Source: CAYWWM01 sp965198025 | GTDB lineage: Bacteria; Acidobacteriota; Terriglobia; 2-12-FULL-54-10 | Direction: 5' to 3' | Length of the DNA stretch: 64,000 nucleotides | NCBI GenBank assembly: GCA_965198025.1 | Contig: OZ240237.1 | Span: 62,001-126,000, forward strand | Shown here: positions 9,078-17,967 of the stretch, piece after piece | How the letters are laid out: every line of letters begins with the position of its first letter | How positions within the stretch are numbered: the stretch's first letter is position 1 | Position numbers and translations under genes: made by a program | The notes under the pieces: model-generated | Databases searched by the model: none | What the model was told of the DNA's origin: nothing | What the model saw: the letters and a program-made list of their open reading frames with translations, nothing else

Positions 9078-9386
9078 ATGATTGTTCGAAAGAGAAAGCG
9101 GCTGCCGCCCATCCATCCCGGAGAGGTACTGCAGGACATTCTGAGCGAAGCGGGGCTGACGGTGAACGCCCTGGCACTGGCACTGCGAGTACCGGCGAAC
9201 CGCATCGGCGGGATTGTAAAGGGGCAGCGGGGAATCACAGCCGATACCGCGCTGCGGCTCGGGCGGTACTTCGGGACGTCCGCGCAAATGTGGATGAACC
9301 TGCAAGCCAAGTATGAACTGGCCGTGGCCGAGGACTTGCATGGGGGGCGCATCCAGAACGAAGTCTTGCGCCACCGAGCGGCCTAG
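9078..9386 (+). CDS. higA: HigA-type antitoxin (XRE helix-turn-helix)
   Basis: A 102-residue protein with the signature PPIHPGEVLQDILSEAGLTV, a helix-turn-helix (LALALRVPANRIGGIVKGQR) and the family ending FGTSAQMWMNLQAKYEL. It should neutralise HigB and repress the shared promoter upstream of higB. It starts 15 bases after the higB stop, and a GAGGGAG sequence before the ATG could serve as its ribosome-binding site. Confidence 0.95.
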   Translation: MIVRKRKRLPPIHPGEVLQDILSEAGLTVNALALALRVPANRIGGIVKGQRGITADTALRLGRYFGTSAQMWMNLQAKYELAVAEDLHGGRIQNEVLRHRAA

Positions 9387-9534
9387 GCTCTCACTTTCCC
9401 TGGCGCCTTGTTCAGCATGGACGCAAACCTGCAGATGCTGGGAGAAGAAACGACTGTTTTTCCGGCCGCACAATTTTGGCCTGTGCTATTGTTGTTGGCA
9501 GCGGAGGAACTGGGCGAGGGGAAAGGGGTAGCGA

Positions 9535-9720
9535 ATGTCTGAACGCAATCTAACAGCTTTATTTGAGAAAGCAAGAGAAATCCATATGACACCCGCCGAG
9601 ATCGAGGAGCAGAGGCGTAGCTTCGCATATGGCAACGCGAACATTGAGAACGCATCGGTCACGCGTGCTATGGTTGACGAGGCAGCAGAAGAATTGGCTC
9701 GTAAGCGTTCCAGCGTATGA
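9535..9720 (+). CDS. Small Fic-associated antitoxin (VbhA-like)
   Basis: A 61-residue, mostly helical protein with a strong purine-rich ribosome-binding site (GGGGAAAGGGG). The core IEEQRRSFAYGNANIENAS resembles the VbhA class of Fic inhibitors. Their motif (S/T)xxxE(G/N) blocks the ATP site of the partner Fic enzyme. Here the motif reads NANIEN: the glutamate and the final N fit, but S/T is replaced by N. The fic gene starts 19 bases downstream, which supports the pairing. Confidence 0.75.
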   Translation: MSERNLTALFEKAREIHMTPAEIEEQRRSFAYGNANIENASVTRAMVDEAAEELARKRSSV

Positions 9721-9739
9721 GCCAGCCCCCCCTAGCTTC

Positions 9740-10783
9740 ATGGGAGATCAGCCAGGAAAAGATAGGCACAGTGCGCCGCTCCGGGGCAATCCCTTACCTC
9801 CCCTAACTGAGGAGGAGAAGGCCCGGCAGGAGGCACTTAACGCTTATCTCCAGTCTGGCCGTATGAACGAGCTCATAGACGAAACATATGATTCAAACGC
9901 TCCGTTTCGCCTGAGACCGCATGTCATCCAAGAGCTAAATCGGATTTCAATCCATATGATCGAACCTGATGCTGGTCGGTGGCGTGACGTTCCGATGCGC
10001 ATAGGTGAAAGTAAACACCGTCCTCCGCCACCAGAAGAGGTCCCCCGCTACATTGATGAATTGTGTGAGTACGTTAATGATAATTGGGAAACCAAAAGCC
10101 CACTTCATTTAGCAGCCTACGTTATGTGGCGGCTCAATTGGATTCACCCTTTTATCGACGGGAATGGCCGCACAACTCGCGCTGTTTCATATTACGTCTT
10201 ATGTGCAAAGCTAGGCTTCCGTATACCCGGGGTTACTACAATTCCGGAGCTAGTCGCAAGGAGTAAAGGACCATACTACAAGGCCCTCGAAGCTGCGGAC
10301 GCACGATATACAGACGGTGTTATAGGTGTTGACGCTATGGAATCTTTGCTAAAGAACTTGCTTGCTGCTCAAATGGTTGAGGCTATCGAGAGAGCCGCCT
10401 CCGTTGCGAAAACGCCAAAACGTCAGGGTAGGAGAATGCCCAGTTCTTCTGCTGGACAGATTGAGAGCAACCCTCCGAAAGCAACGATAACATTTTCACT
10501 CAAGACTGGGGCGGCTTTTGGGGCTCTCGCACTTCTATTCTTTATGGGGCTAACCATATTGTCAATCATTGGATATCAAATTCCTTCGTCAGCCAAATAT
10601 CTTATTGTCATAGTGCTTTCGCTTTCAGCAGCACTGGCCAGTCATTACATCGGCGGTCACGCAATAGCCCGAGGGAGCATACCCTTTCCGCAAGTGCAGG
10701 AACATCCCCTTCGATATTCAGTAGCGGGCGGCGTCGCGGTCATGATTCTTCTTCTGATTCTCGGGTCTATGCTTTTTCTTTAG
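9740..10783 (+). CDS. fic: Fic-domain protein with C-terminal transmembrane helices
   Basis: A 347-residue protein. The Fic core motif HPFIDGNGRTTR (136-147) is complete, with the catalytic histidine and the phosphate-binding GNGR, so AMP transfer to a protein target is likely. After a basic linker (about 220-250), three hydrophobic segments follow at about 257-279, 286-304 and 326-346, so the enzyme is probably anchored in the inner membrane. Small stand-alone class I Fic toxins usually lack this tail. The start at 9740 is the first ATG in frame after the antitoxin stop. Codon use looks less GC-biased than the neighbouring genes, suggesting transfer. Confidence 0.88.
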   Translation: MGDQPGKDRHSAPLRGNPLPPLTEEEKARQEALNAYLQSGRMNELIDETYDSNAPFRLRPHVIQELNRISIHMIEPDAGRWRDVPMRIGESKHRPPPPEEVPRYIDELCEYVNDNWETKSPLHLAAYVMWRLNWIHPFIDGNGRTTRAVSYYVLCAKLGFRIPGVTTIPELVARSKGPYYKALEAADARYTDGVIGVDAMESLLKNLLAAQMVEAIERAASVAKTPKRQGRRMPSSSAGQIESNPPKATITFSLKTGAAFGALALLFFMGLTILSIIGYQIPSSAKYLIVIVLSLSAALASHYIGGHAIARGSIPFPQVQEHPLRYSVAGGVAVMILLLILGSMLFL

Positions 10784-11258
10784 GTTTTCTCTTCAACCGT
10801 AAAATTGCGCTTCCGGCTCGGATACAGGTTCGTGCGAGCCAAGGAGGGTTTCGGCCAGTTGGTCGGTTCCGTTTGCCGAGCGGGAGTATGAAACTACCAG
10901 CGAGAAGGAGGGAGCGCCGAGGCCGGTGAGGGCGGCTTTCAGGCAGGCACCGGGGATAGTGCGAGGGATGGGCGAAGGTGTTGGCGAGGAAGATGCAGAT
11001 GCGGAAGGTGGTCGGGCGCCGCTGACTTTCTTCATCACGGAACACGCAGATTGCGGCCAAAGCATGGAACCGGCCAGGGCTCCCAGTTTCTGCGGCCACG
11101 GCGACGGGACGGAATGTGCAGGGGGCCGGATAATTTGCGGATTTCAAGGAATTTCCATGCTTGACGCGACAGGCGCGGGAGGCATAGAATCAGGACCGGC
11201 GGGGGACGAAATCCAGCAGTCCGGCAGAACCGGAACGGCGGGAAAGGTGAACACACAA
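10784..11258. other. Unassigned stretch between fic and the propeller gene
   Basis: Several frames are open on both strands, including about 125 codons on the - strand and an upstream extension of the propeller gene, but none has a recognisable domain and a convincing start. No RNA gene was recognised. Confidence 0.4.
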
Positions 11259-12989
11259 ATGAAGACCAGAACTTCGGCGGGAAGGGATTCGAGAGTGAAG
11301 CATGCGTGGGCCCTGGCGGCTCTGGTGGCGTTGGCGGGGGCTTTGATGTATCCATGGCCCGGAGCGGTATCCGCCCAGAGCGATTCGCTGCTCGGAGGGA
11401 AGGTGATGTCTTCGACCGGCGAGGCGCTGGCAGGCATCCCGGTGCGCGCCAACCGCGCCAACATCACGGTGAGCGTTTACACCAACAGCCGGGGAGAGTA
11501 CTCCTACCCAGAGTGGTCCGACGTGAAACCGGGCGACTATACCGTATCGGTGGAGCTGCCGGATTACGAGCACGTGCAGCAGCAAGTGATGCTGGCGGCG
11601 GGAGAGACGGCGGAGCTGGACCTCGAACTGACGGCACGGACGCCTTCGGTGGAAGACGTGACGGCGAGCGAGATTATCGCCGCGCTGCCGGGCACCGACG
11701 AGCAGAAACACCTGCTGATCCAGTGCGACAACTGCCATTCGCTGCAGCACGCCTTCCGCACGCCGCGCGACAAGGAAGGGTGGACGGAGATCATCCACCG
11801 CATGGCGGGGCAGCGAGCCGTCAACCGGCACACGCCGAACACCCGAGCTTACGGCCAGAGGCAGTATATCGAGCCGCTGGCGGAATACCTGGCAATGGTT
11901 CGCGGACCGGGCTCTTCCGACCAGATTCCGTTCCGACTGCGTCCGCGGCCTACGAGCGACGCTTCGACGCGGCTGGTCGTGACGGAATACGACGTTCCGC
12001 GGGGCGGCAGCCGGGCCAACATCATTCGGGGGGACCGGCGGGCGGCGTGGCCGCATGACGTTCTGGTGGAGCCCGACGGGCCGTACGTCTATTACACGGA
12101 CCATTTCAGCTACAACATGGGGCGGCTCGACCGCCGTACCGGCGAGGTGCGGGACTTTCCGTACGAAGTGCTCGAAGGCATGGGCAGGACGGAAGGCGAC
12201 GGGATGATCCAGCAAGCCCAGCGGCGAGCCGGAAATCCCGGGGGCGGAGCGCATGACATGCAGTTCGACCCCGACGGGAACGTGGTGTTCGGACTGAACA
12301 ACGGCACGATCCGGTTCGATACCAATACGCTCGAGTTCTCAGCCTTTCTCGGCGGCAGCAATATGTTCGGGCAGGACGCCGAGGGCAATATCTGGTACCT
12401 CGAAGAGGGGTTCCACAAGCTCGATCCGAAGACGGGCCTGGTTACCAACATCGACGGAGTCCCGGAGAACGTTGAAGGGGCCACCTACGATATGGAAACC
12501 GACGCACAGGGCCGGGGATTCATGAACATGTTCCGGGAGTCGAGTATCGGGATGTACGATCCGGCGACAGACACGTTCGAGATGTTCCCGACGCCGACGC
12601 ACGGAGCGGGTCCGCGGCGCGGCGACATGGACGACCAGGGACGACCGTGGATGGGTCTGTACTGGGCGGGCCGGGTCGGCATGTTCGATCCGAGCACGAA
12701 ACAGGTGAAGGAATACGGCCTGGTCCCCGACCACCGGCCGTTCGGGCCGCCGTTCGTATCGCCGTACTCGGTGGCGGTGGATGACAAGAACCAGTTCCTC
12801 TGGACGAACGACTTCAACAGCAGACGGACGTACAAGATCGACATCCGGACCGGACAGCCGACCGAGTACTACATGCCGCTTCCGTACGAGGTCCGCGACC
12901 TGACGGCGGAAGAAACCGCCCCCAGGCCAACCGTCTGGATTCCGGCCTACCGGCCGCCGTCCAAGATGGTGCGGATCGAGCTGTACTAA
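11259..12989 (+). CDS. Exported beta-propeller protein with CxxCH haem motif (Vgb-lyase-like)
   Basis: A 576-residue protein. A signal peptide (residues ~15-40, ending VSAQ) is followed by a carboxypeptidase-type regulatory beta-sandwich (about 45-125, LLGGKVMSSTGEALAGIPV). A haem-binding CDNCH is at 156-160. The rest is a propeller with repeated blades of the type MQFDPDGNVVFG, QDAEGNIWYL and VDDKNQFLWTNDF, as in virginiamycin B lyase-like proteins. The fold and single haem point to a periplasmic redox or binding role; the substrate is unknown. A paralogue lies at 48412. Start chosen because it directly precedes the signal peptide; the frame is open further upstream. Confidence 0.82.
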   Translation: MKTRTSAGRDSRVKHAWALAALVALAGALMYPWPGAVSAQSDSLLGGKVMSSTGEALAGIPVRANRANITVSVYTNSRGEYSYPEWSDVKPGDYTVSVELPDYEHVQQQVMLAAGETAELDLELTARTPSVEDVTASEIIAALPGTDEQKHLLIQCDNCHSLQHAFRTPRDKEGWTEIIHRMAGQRAVNRHTPNTRAYGQRQYIEPLAEYLAMVRGPGSSDQIPFRLRPRPTSDASTRLVVTEYDVPRGGSRANIIRGDRRAAWPHDVLVEPDGPYVYYTDHFSYNMGRLDRRTGEVRDFPYEVLEGMGRTEGDGMIQQAQRRAGNPGGGAHDMQFDPDGNVVFGLNNGTIRFDTNTLEFSAFLGGSNMFGQDAEGNIWYLEEGFHKLDPKTGLVTNIDGVPENVEGATYDMETDAQGRGFMNMFRESSIGMYDPATDTFEMFPTPTHGAGPRRGDMDDQGRPWMGLYWAGRVGMFDPSTKQVKEYGLVPDHRPFGPPFVSPYSVAVDDKNQFLWTNDFNSRRTYKIDIRTGQPTEYYMPLPYEVRDLTAEETAPRPTVWIPAYRPPSKMVRIELY

Positions 12990-13014
12990 GGCAGGATCAT
13001 TCGTTCGGACAGGG

Positions 13015-13049
13015 TCCACCCGGGCTGCCCGGCTCGGGTGGATTTTTTT
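13015..13049 (+). terminator. Rho-independent terminator
   Basis: Stem TCCACCCG (13015-13022) pairs with CGGGTGGA (13035-13042), followed by seven T. It lies 26 bases after the propeller gene. Confidence 0.9.
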
Positions 13050-13122
13050 GTGCGCAGGGCTGCGGGGAAACGGTATGGCGCGAGCGAGGGGGACGTCTGC
13101 TGCCGGTTGGCGGCCGGGGAAG

Positions 13123-13908
13123 CTAGTGGGTCAAAGAAAAGATGAAATAGTTGATCCCCAGGCGAAGCGCCTCGGTAGAGGGCGCGAGCGGGTACATGGG
13201 GCGGTCAATCCATTCCCAGAAGTCGCCCAGGTCGTTGTCGTGGTTGACGATCATCACCAGCCGGCCCTCTTCGTCGTAATAGCCGTAATAGCGCGCGGGG
13301 CTGCGGGACCGCCACGGTTTACTGAGGCCGGTGGCTTCCAGGACGGGGATTTCGTAGAAGGTGTGAAAGATGGGATGGTCGATGGTGATTTCCACGAATT
13401 CGCGGTCGGGGAATACCCTTCGCATCTGGGAGCGGAACCAGTCCAACTCCCGCTGACCGTAGAAGTCATCCGCCATGGCGAACCCGCCGCGGTTCAGGTA
13501 TTCGCGAAAGCCTTCCACCTCCGCCTCGCTGAGGTTCATCCCGCCGGGTTCGCTGAAATAAATGAACGGATAGCGGAAGACCTCCTCGCTGTCGAGCCGA
13601 ACGACCACGTAGGCCAGCTTCTGGCTGTTGATGAGGGTGGCTTCATCGGCCACCTGAAGGATGTGTTCCTCGGCATCAGGAAAGTCGTGGGCCCAGCCGC
13701 CGTAGCCACCAAAGCCGCGGCGGCCGCTGCCGAACTGGATGCGCGCGAACACGAACTCGCTCTGTTCGACGATCCGCTGGCGCGGGCCGGGTTCATCGAA
13801 CAGACTCCAGAACCGGCGCTGCGCGTGGAGGGTCGCCAGGGAAACCAGCAGAAACGCCGCAGCGGCGGCGGCAACAGTAACTCGCGTTGCGAATCTCCTT
13901 GGAGTCAT
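13123..13908 (-). CDS. DUF4159 protein, exported (copy 1)
   Basis: A 261-residue protein starting MTPRRFATRV after a GGGGGA ribosome-binding site, with an N-terminal hydrophobic segment (AAAAAAFLLVSLATLHAQ). The DUF4159 domain includes VFARIQFGSGRRGFGGYGGW, VVRLDSEEVFRYPFIYFSEPG, REYLNRGGFAMADDFYG and IDHPIFHTFYEIP, ending in GINYFIFSLTH. DUF4159 has no proven biochemical role; its fold resembles glutamine-amidotransferase-like proteins. A close paralogue follows upstream at 14069. Both have GTATATT before the gene, a possible -10. Confidence 0.88.
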   Translation of the reverse strand: MTPRRFATRVTVAAAAAAFLLVSLATLHAQRRFWSLFDEPGPRQRIVEQSEFVFARIQFGSGRRGFGGYGGWAHDFPDAEEHILQVADEATLINSQKLAYVVVRLDSEEVFRYPFIYFSEPGGMNLSEAEVEGFREYLNRGGFAMADDFYGQRELDWFRSQMRRVFPDREFVEITIDHPIFHTFYEIPVLEATGLSKPWRSRSPARYYGYYDEEGRLVMIVNHDNDLGDFWEWIDRPMYPLAPSTEALRLGINYFIFSLTH

Positions 13909-14068
13909 TTGCGTCCCCCTGGCTTCTTGGCGGGGCGATTTCCCCACTGAATAATATACCCGATTCCCTTCCGAGTGGAGCAGAAGCGGAGGGAAATCAG
14001 AGTCTCCCGATTCCGTGCCGGCATGTACGGCCATTCGCCGTACGACAGGGAACCCGCTGCGGGCGCCG

Positions 14069-14845
14069 CTAATGCGTCATGGAGAAAATGAAGTAGTTGA
14101 TGCCGAAGCGGAGAGCTTCCGTGGAGGGCTGCAGCGGGAACATGGGACGGTCAATCCACTCCCAGAAATCGCCAATGTCGTTGTTGTGGTTGATGATCAT
14201 CAGCAGGCGGCCCTTATCGTCGAAGTAGCCGTAGAAGCGGGGCGGAGCGCCGTAGTTGTAGGGTGACTGGACGTCGAGGGTCGGAATTTCATAATAGGTG
14301 TGGAAAATGGGGTGATCCACCGTCAGCTCGACGAAGCTACGGTCGGGGAACACGCGCCGCATCTGAGACTGAAACCAGTCGAGGGACCACTGGCTGTCAA
14401 AGTCGTCGATCATGGCGAAACCGCCGCGATTAAAGTACTCGCGGAGCCCGACGACTTCCGCTTCGCTGAGGTTCATTTCGCCGACTTCGCTGAAGTAAAT
14501 GAAGGGGTAGCGGAAGAGTTCCTCACTGTCCAGCCTCACGATGACGTAGGACATCTTCCGGGTATTGATGCCGGTGACCTCGTTGGCGACCTGGAGGATA
14601 TGTTCTTCCGCACTGGGATAGTCGTGGGCCCAGCCGCCATAGCCGCCAAACCGGCGGCGTCCGCTGCCGAACTGGATGCGCGCGAAAACCAATTCGCTCT
14701 GATCGATGGCGTTCTGGCGCTCGAAGGAATCGTTGAACAGGCCGGAAAACCGCCGCTGCGCCCGGAGAGTCGAGAACGAAAAGACCAGGATGGCAACCAC
14801 CCCTATCGCGGCGGCAATCCATTTCGCAGAAACACGGAACTGCAT
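14069..14845 (-). CDS. DUF4159 protein, exported (copy 2)
   Basis: A 258-residue paralogue of the preceding gene, starting MQFRVSAKW after GGGGAGAG. One N-terminal hydrophobic segment (IAAAIGVVAILVFSFSTLRAQ) is followed by the same landmarks: RIQFGSGRRRFGGYGGW, LFRYPFIYFSE, YFNRGGFAMIDDF, VDHPIFHTYYEIP, GINYFIFSMTH. The two proteins are alike over the whole length, so this is a tandem duplication that has clearly diverged. Confidence 0.88.
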   Translation of the reverse strand: MQFRVSAKWIAAAIGVVAILVFSFSTLRAQRRFSGLFNDSFERQNAIDQSELVFARIQFGSGRRRFGGYGGWAHDYPSAEEHILQVANEVTGINTRKMSYVIVRLDSEELFRYPFIYFSEVGEMNLSEAEVVGLREYFNRGGFAMIDDFDSQWSLDWFQSQMRRVFPDRSFVELTVDHPIFHTYYEIPTLDVQSPYNYGAPPRFYGYFDDKGRLLMIINHNNDIGDFWEWIDRPMFPLQPSTEALRFGINYFIFSMTH

Positions 14846-14969
14846 GGACTCTCCCCGGACCGACGACTTGCCGTGCGCTGCATCGTCGTCTCTCGAATCG
14901 GTGGACAGAATATACACCATTTTCCGCCGGAACGGGCAGAACGGCGGAAAATGGATATTCCGCGGGATG

Positions 14970-15239
14970 CTAGGGCAGGCTTTGCAATTCCTTGCCGGGC
15001 TTGAAGCGGACGGCCTTGCCGGTCGGGATGTTGACTTCCGCGCCGGTGCGCGGGTTGCGCCCGATGCCGGTCTTGCGAGGCTTGACGTTGAAGACGCCGA
15101 AGCCGCGCAATTCGATCCGGTCGCCCCGTTCCAGGGCCTTCTTCATAGCGTCGAAAACACTCTCGACCGCCACCTCCGCCTTGGTCTTGGTGATCCCGGT
15201 CCGGTTCACCACTTTATTGACAATATCGAGCTTGATCAC
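14970..15239 (-). CDS. HU family DNA-binding protein
   Basis: An 89-residue histone-like protein, from IKLDIVNKVVNRTGITKTKAE to the DNA-binding arm GFGVFNVKPRKTGIGRNPRTG and KAVRFKPGKEL. It bends and compacts DNA in the nucleoid. The GTG start at 15239 was chosen because AGGAG lies 8 bases upstream and it gives the normal HU length; a longer open frame reaches to 15326. A clear sigma-70-like promoter lies about 100 bases upstream. Confidence 0.95.
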   Translation of the reverse strand: MIKLDIVNKVVNRTGITKTKAEVAVESVFDAMKKALERGDRIELRGFGVFNVKPRKTGIGRNPRTGAEVNIPTGKAVRFKPGKELQSLP

Positions 15240-15335
15240 CAGAATTCTCCTGTTCGACCGAATGGTTTTCTCGGGTTGAGCGCTGAGCAGGCCAAGTCCC
15301 GACAGGCCAAACCCCGCTAACAGCAAGGAAAGAAT

Positions 15336-15365
15336 ATGTTAGAGAACCGTTCGCGGTGCTGTCAA
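15336..15365 (-). promoter_or_regulatory. Promoter of the HU gene
   Basis: On the - strand, -35 TTGACA (15365-15360), an 18-base spacer and -10 TAACAT (15341-15336). It predicts a leader of about 90 bases before the GTG start of the HU gene. Confidence 0.65.
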
Positions 15366-15492
15366 GCCAACCGTAGACTTGCTTCAAGACCTTGGGAATG
15401 AAGGTGAAAATCCCTGCAGCGGGGAGGGAACTGAGCCGGCCCTCTGCGGCGCCTGTGGTAGAATCAGACAAATTCTCACGGATGCGCTGAGG

Positions 15493-15617
15493 ACAGGCGC
15501 AAACGCTTGGCCTTGGAGCACGGGCCCTGACGGACCTGTGCTCCAGGCGGACGACAGGCCTGGAGGCCTGTCGCTACTGGAGCAAGGCCAAGCGGGACGC
15601 TGGTGCTACCACAGGAA
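15493..15617. repeat. Cluster of GC-rich palindromic repeats (GCTAC-tailed)
   Basis: Three short hairpins in a row: TGGAGCAC/GTGCTCCA, GACAGGC/GCCTGTC followed by GCTAC, and AGCG/CGCT followed by GGTGCTAC. The same module (palindrome plus GCTAC or CCTAC tail) recurs near 22572, 26372 and inside the 128-bp elements at 57789 and 58588. It resembles REP-type repeats. Confidence 0.65.
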
Positions 15618-15632
15618 GGTTGGAGGCGAACC

Positions 15633-16547
15633 ATGCGATGCCGAGGACCCAGGACCGGATTACGGAAACTCTTTCAGAAGGCGCGCTGTCGGCCAACGGT
15701 GGGAGTTCTGCTGACGGTCGCAATCGGCGCCGGACTCGCGCAGGCACAAGTGCCCGCAGCGGGGCTGGCGGAAGTGAACGGCACCCAGCTCTACTACGAA
15801 ATGACGGGAAGCGGACATCCACTGGTGCTGCTTCACGGCGGCGGGGCCGACGGACGTTTGTGGGACGGCCAATTCGAGGAGTTCGCGCAGCACTTCCGCG
15901 TGATCCGCTATGACCTGCGCGGCGCGGGGAAGTCGGAGATCCCACAGACAAGATTCTCAAACCGCGAAGACCTCTACGCATTGCTGGAATACCTGAACGT
16001 GGACAAGGCCTACCTGGTGGGGGTGTCGCGAGGCGGTGGGATCGCCTTCGATCTCGCTACCATCCACCCGGAGAAGGTAGCCGCGCTGGTCCTGGTGTCT
16101 TCGAACTTGAGCGCCCCGGTGGACGTCTATCACGACATGATCTCCTCGGCGCAGAAGGCCGGACGCGAAGAGGGCGTCGCCCGCGCGGCGGAGATCTGGT
16201 CCTCGGACCCCTACCAGGGCCCCGTGCAGCCGAACCTCCCGGCGAGGCAAAAGGTCTATGAGATCATGCGGGAAAACCTGGGCAAGTTTCTCTACTTCTG
16301 GGGGGGGGCAATTTCTTCGGAACCGGGACTGCCACCGCGCGGCGAGCGGCTTTCCGAAGTCCGCGCCCCGACGCTGGTGATCTCGGGAGACCGCGACGCC
16401 GAACAGGCACGTGCGAACTATGCGCGTTGGGGGAGGGAAATTCCCGGAGCAAGGATCGTCCACGTTCCCGGAGCGGCGCACCTGGTGAACATGGACCAGC
16501 CCGAGGAATTCATGCGAATCGTGATGGAGTTCCTGCAGTCGCTCTAG
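15633..16547 (+). CDS. Alpha/beta hydrolase, exported
   Basis: A 304-residue protein. An N-terminal hydrophobic segment (VGVLLTVAIGAGLAQAQ) suggests export. The hydrolase core has the oxyanion loop VLLHGGGADGRLWDGQ, the nucleophile elbow GVSRGG (serine), the acid in ISGDRDA and the catalytic histidine in PGAAHLVNMDQPEEF. Substrate unknown; esterase or C-C hydrolase activity is typical of the family. The ATG at 15633 has GGAGG eight bases upstream. It is convergent with the next gene. Confidence 0.88.
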   Translation: MRCRGPRTGLRKLFQKARCRPTVGVLLTVAIGAGLAQAQVPAAGLAEVNGTQLYYEMTGSGHPLVLLHGGGADGRLWDGQFEEFAQHFRVIRYDLRGAGKSEIPQTRFSNREDLYALLEYLNVDKAYLVGVSRGGGIAFDLATIHPEKVAALVLVSSNLSAPVDVYHDMISSAQKAGREEGVARAAEIWSSDPYQGPVQPNLPARQKVYEIMRENLGKFLYFWGGAISSEPGLPPRGERLSEVRAPTLVISGDRDAEQARANYARWGREIPGARIVHVPGAAHLVNMDQPEEFMRIVMEFLQSL

Positions 16548-16559
16548 CAGCGGCAGGCT

Positions 16560-16943
16560 CTAGGCGTAGCCCTTGAACGTCAGGAACGCCCCAAGAAGAG
16601 CCCAGAAGGTCCCGACAATTCTCGTCATTATCGGACGCCCGATCATCGCGCCGCCAACTTGTTCCACGACGCGAAGTGCGATGATCCTCAATGCCCCACC
16701 GGGGACAAAAGCCCATCCAAATAGAGTGACGATCAAGGTCCAGTCCAGCACCCAGACGTTATGCGTGTTCACGATGGAAAGCCCCGCTGTCATTGCCAGA
16801 ACACCGGAAACAAGAACTAACGGGCGATCGGCCAAAAAGCGTTTCGCTGTCTCTTGAAGGCTTGTGGGCGTAACAATCATGGGAATGCTAAGAACCAGCA
16901 TAACCGGTCCCAGGAATTTCGAAATCCAGATTGCCATCGCCAT
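16560..16943 (-). CDS. Small four-helix membrane protein, unknown
   Basis: A 127-residue protein with four hydrophobic segments (FLGPVMLVLSIPMIV, LVLVSGVLAMTAGLSIV, TLIVTLFGWAFV, TFWALLGAFLTF). I do not recognise the family. The ATG at 16943 has AAGGAG ten bases upstream. A short coding remnant ends 14 bases before it on the same strand. Confidence 0.6.
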   Translation of the reverse strand: MAMAIWISKFLGPVMLVLSIPMIVTPTSLQETAKRFLADRPLVLVSGVLAMTAGLSIVNTHNVWVLDWTLIVTLFGWAFVPGGALRIIALRVVEQVGGAMIGRPIMTRIVGTFWALLGAFLTFKGYA

Positions 16944-16957
16944 AACCAAACCACTCC

Positions 16958-17132
16958 TTACTCATTCAACATCGCGGGGTTTTTCGGCGCGTCAGCGCCG
17001 ACGTCCTCGGCAACAAGAACAGCATCCTTGCTGGAGGTTCCAGCAAGTTGCAGGAGCAATCCGACCTTTTCTGGACTGTGCTCAAACTTTAATGGCTTGT
17101 CGGCAATAAAATAACTGGCTATCTGTCGTCAT
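16958..17132 (-). pseudogene. Short coding remnant with probable frameshift
   Basis: On the - strand, a protein-like stretch reads YFIADKPLKFEHSPEKVGLL and continues with a hydrophilic end to TAA at 16958. It has no start in its own frame. An ATG at 17132 (MTTDSQ) is in another frame and would join it after one indel. If joined it would be about 57 residues. Family not recognised. Confidence 0.35.
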
Positions 17133-17220
17133 CGAGCACTCCAATACTGTCGTATCTCGTGCATGCTCTGCTGGAGAAGCACGGGCTCAGATCAAGATTC
17201 TGAACCGATTGTGCGCGGCT

Positions 17221-17925
17221 CTAATCCGACGGACCCACCAGGTCCCTGTCGAGGGCGTCGGCGAGCTCGGGCAGACTGTCCACAATCAGATCCGGCGGGT
17301 TTAACTCCAGCAGCAGCGTGCCAAAGCCGTAGGTAACGCCGCAGGTCCAGACGCCGGCGCGAACGCCGGTCTCGATATCTACGTCCGAATCTCCCACGAT
17401 CATGGCTTCGCGCGGCTGGACACCGCTCTCGCGGAGGAGGGAGTGGACGCCCACCGGGTCGGGCTTCTTGCTGTGGAAGCTGTTGCCGCCATAGACGACG
17501 TGAAACAGGCGGCCGAGGCCGAGATCCTCAATGATTCCCTGGCTGGGATAGACGGGCTTATTGGTGAGCACGGCCATGTAGCGCGGCGATCCGGCATGGC
17601 CATTCGCCAGGCGATTCAGGCTTTCGCGGACGCCGGGATACAGTCTGGTGTGGTCGAGCTTGTGCGTCCAGTAGTAGTGGATGAAGTAGCGCAGGCCGGT
17701 CTGCATCTCCTGCTGCGTGACGCCGTCGCCGACGGCCCGGGCAATCAGCGCTTCGGCGCCTTTGCCCACGTAGGAATAGATCGTTTGATCGTCGAGCGGC
17801 GGCCGTCCGAGGTGGCGCAGCGTGGCGTTGACGCTGCGGGCCAAGTCGGTCTTGGAATCAATCAGCGTCCCGTCGAGATCAAAGATCAGCAACCGAATCA
17901 CAGGCTTGGGGGCGGCAAAATTCAT
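17221..17925 (-). CDS. HAD-family phosphatase, phosphoglycolate phosphatase-like
   Basis: A 234-residue HAD hydrolase. Motif I is FDLDGTLIDSK (nucleophile aspartate), motif II VLTNKP, motif III lysine in SKKPDP and motif IV IVGDSDVDIETG. A helical cap follows motif I (residues ~20-90), as in phosphoglycolate phosphatases; the exact substrate is not certain. It is the last gene of the - strand run dnaK-dnaJ-hspR, 42 bases after hspR. Confidence 0.88.
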   Translation of the reverse strand: MNFAAPKPVIRLLIFDLDGTLIDSKTDLARSVNATLRHLGRPPLDDQTIYSYVGKGAEALIARAVGDGVTQQEMQTGLRYFIHYYWTHKLDHTRLYPGVRESLNRLANGHAGSPRYMAVLTNKPVYPSQGIIEDLGLGRLFHVVYGGNSFHSKKPDPVGVHSLLRESGVQPREAMIVGDSDVDIETGVRAGVWTCGVTYGFGTLLLELNPPDLIVDSLPELADALDRDLVGPSD

Positions 17926-17967
17926 GCGTTTGATTTGCAGTGCTACGGGGGTGCGTTCCGGCTATTT

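Noticed and set aside
10767..11147. A 126-codon - strand frame after fic
   Set aside because: No recognisable family and no convincing start; an overlapping alternative frame looks equally protein-like, so neither can be supported.
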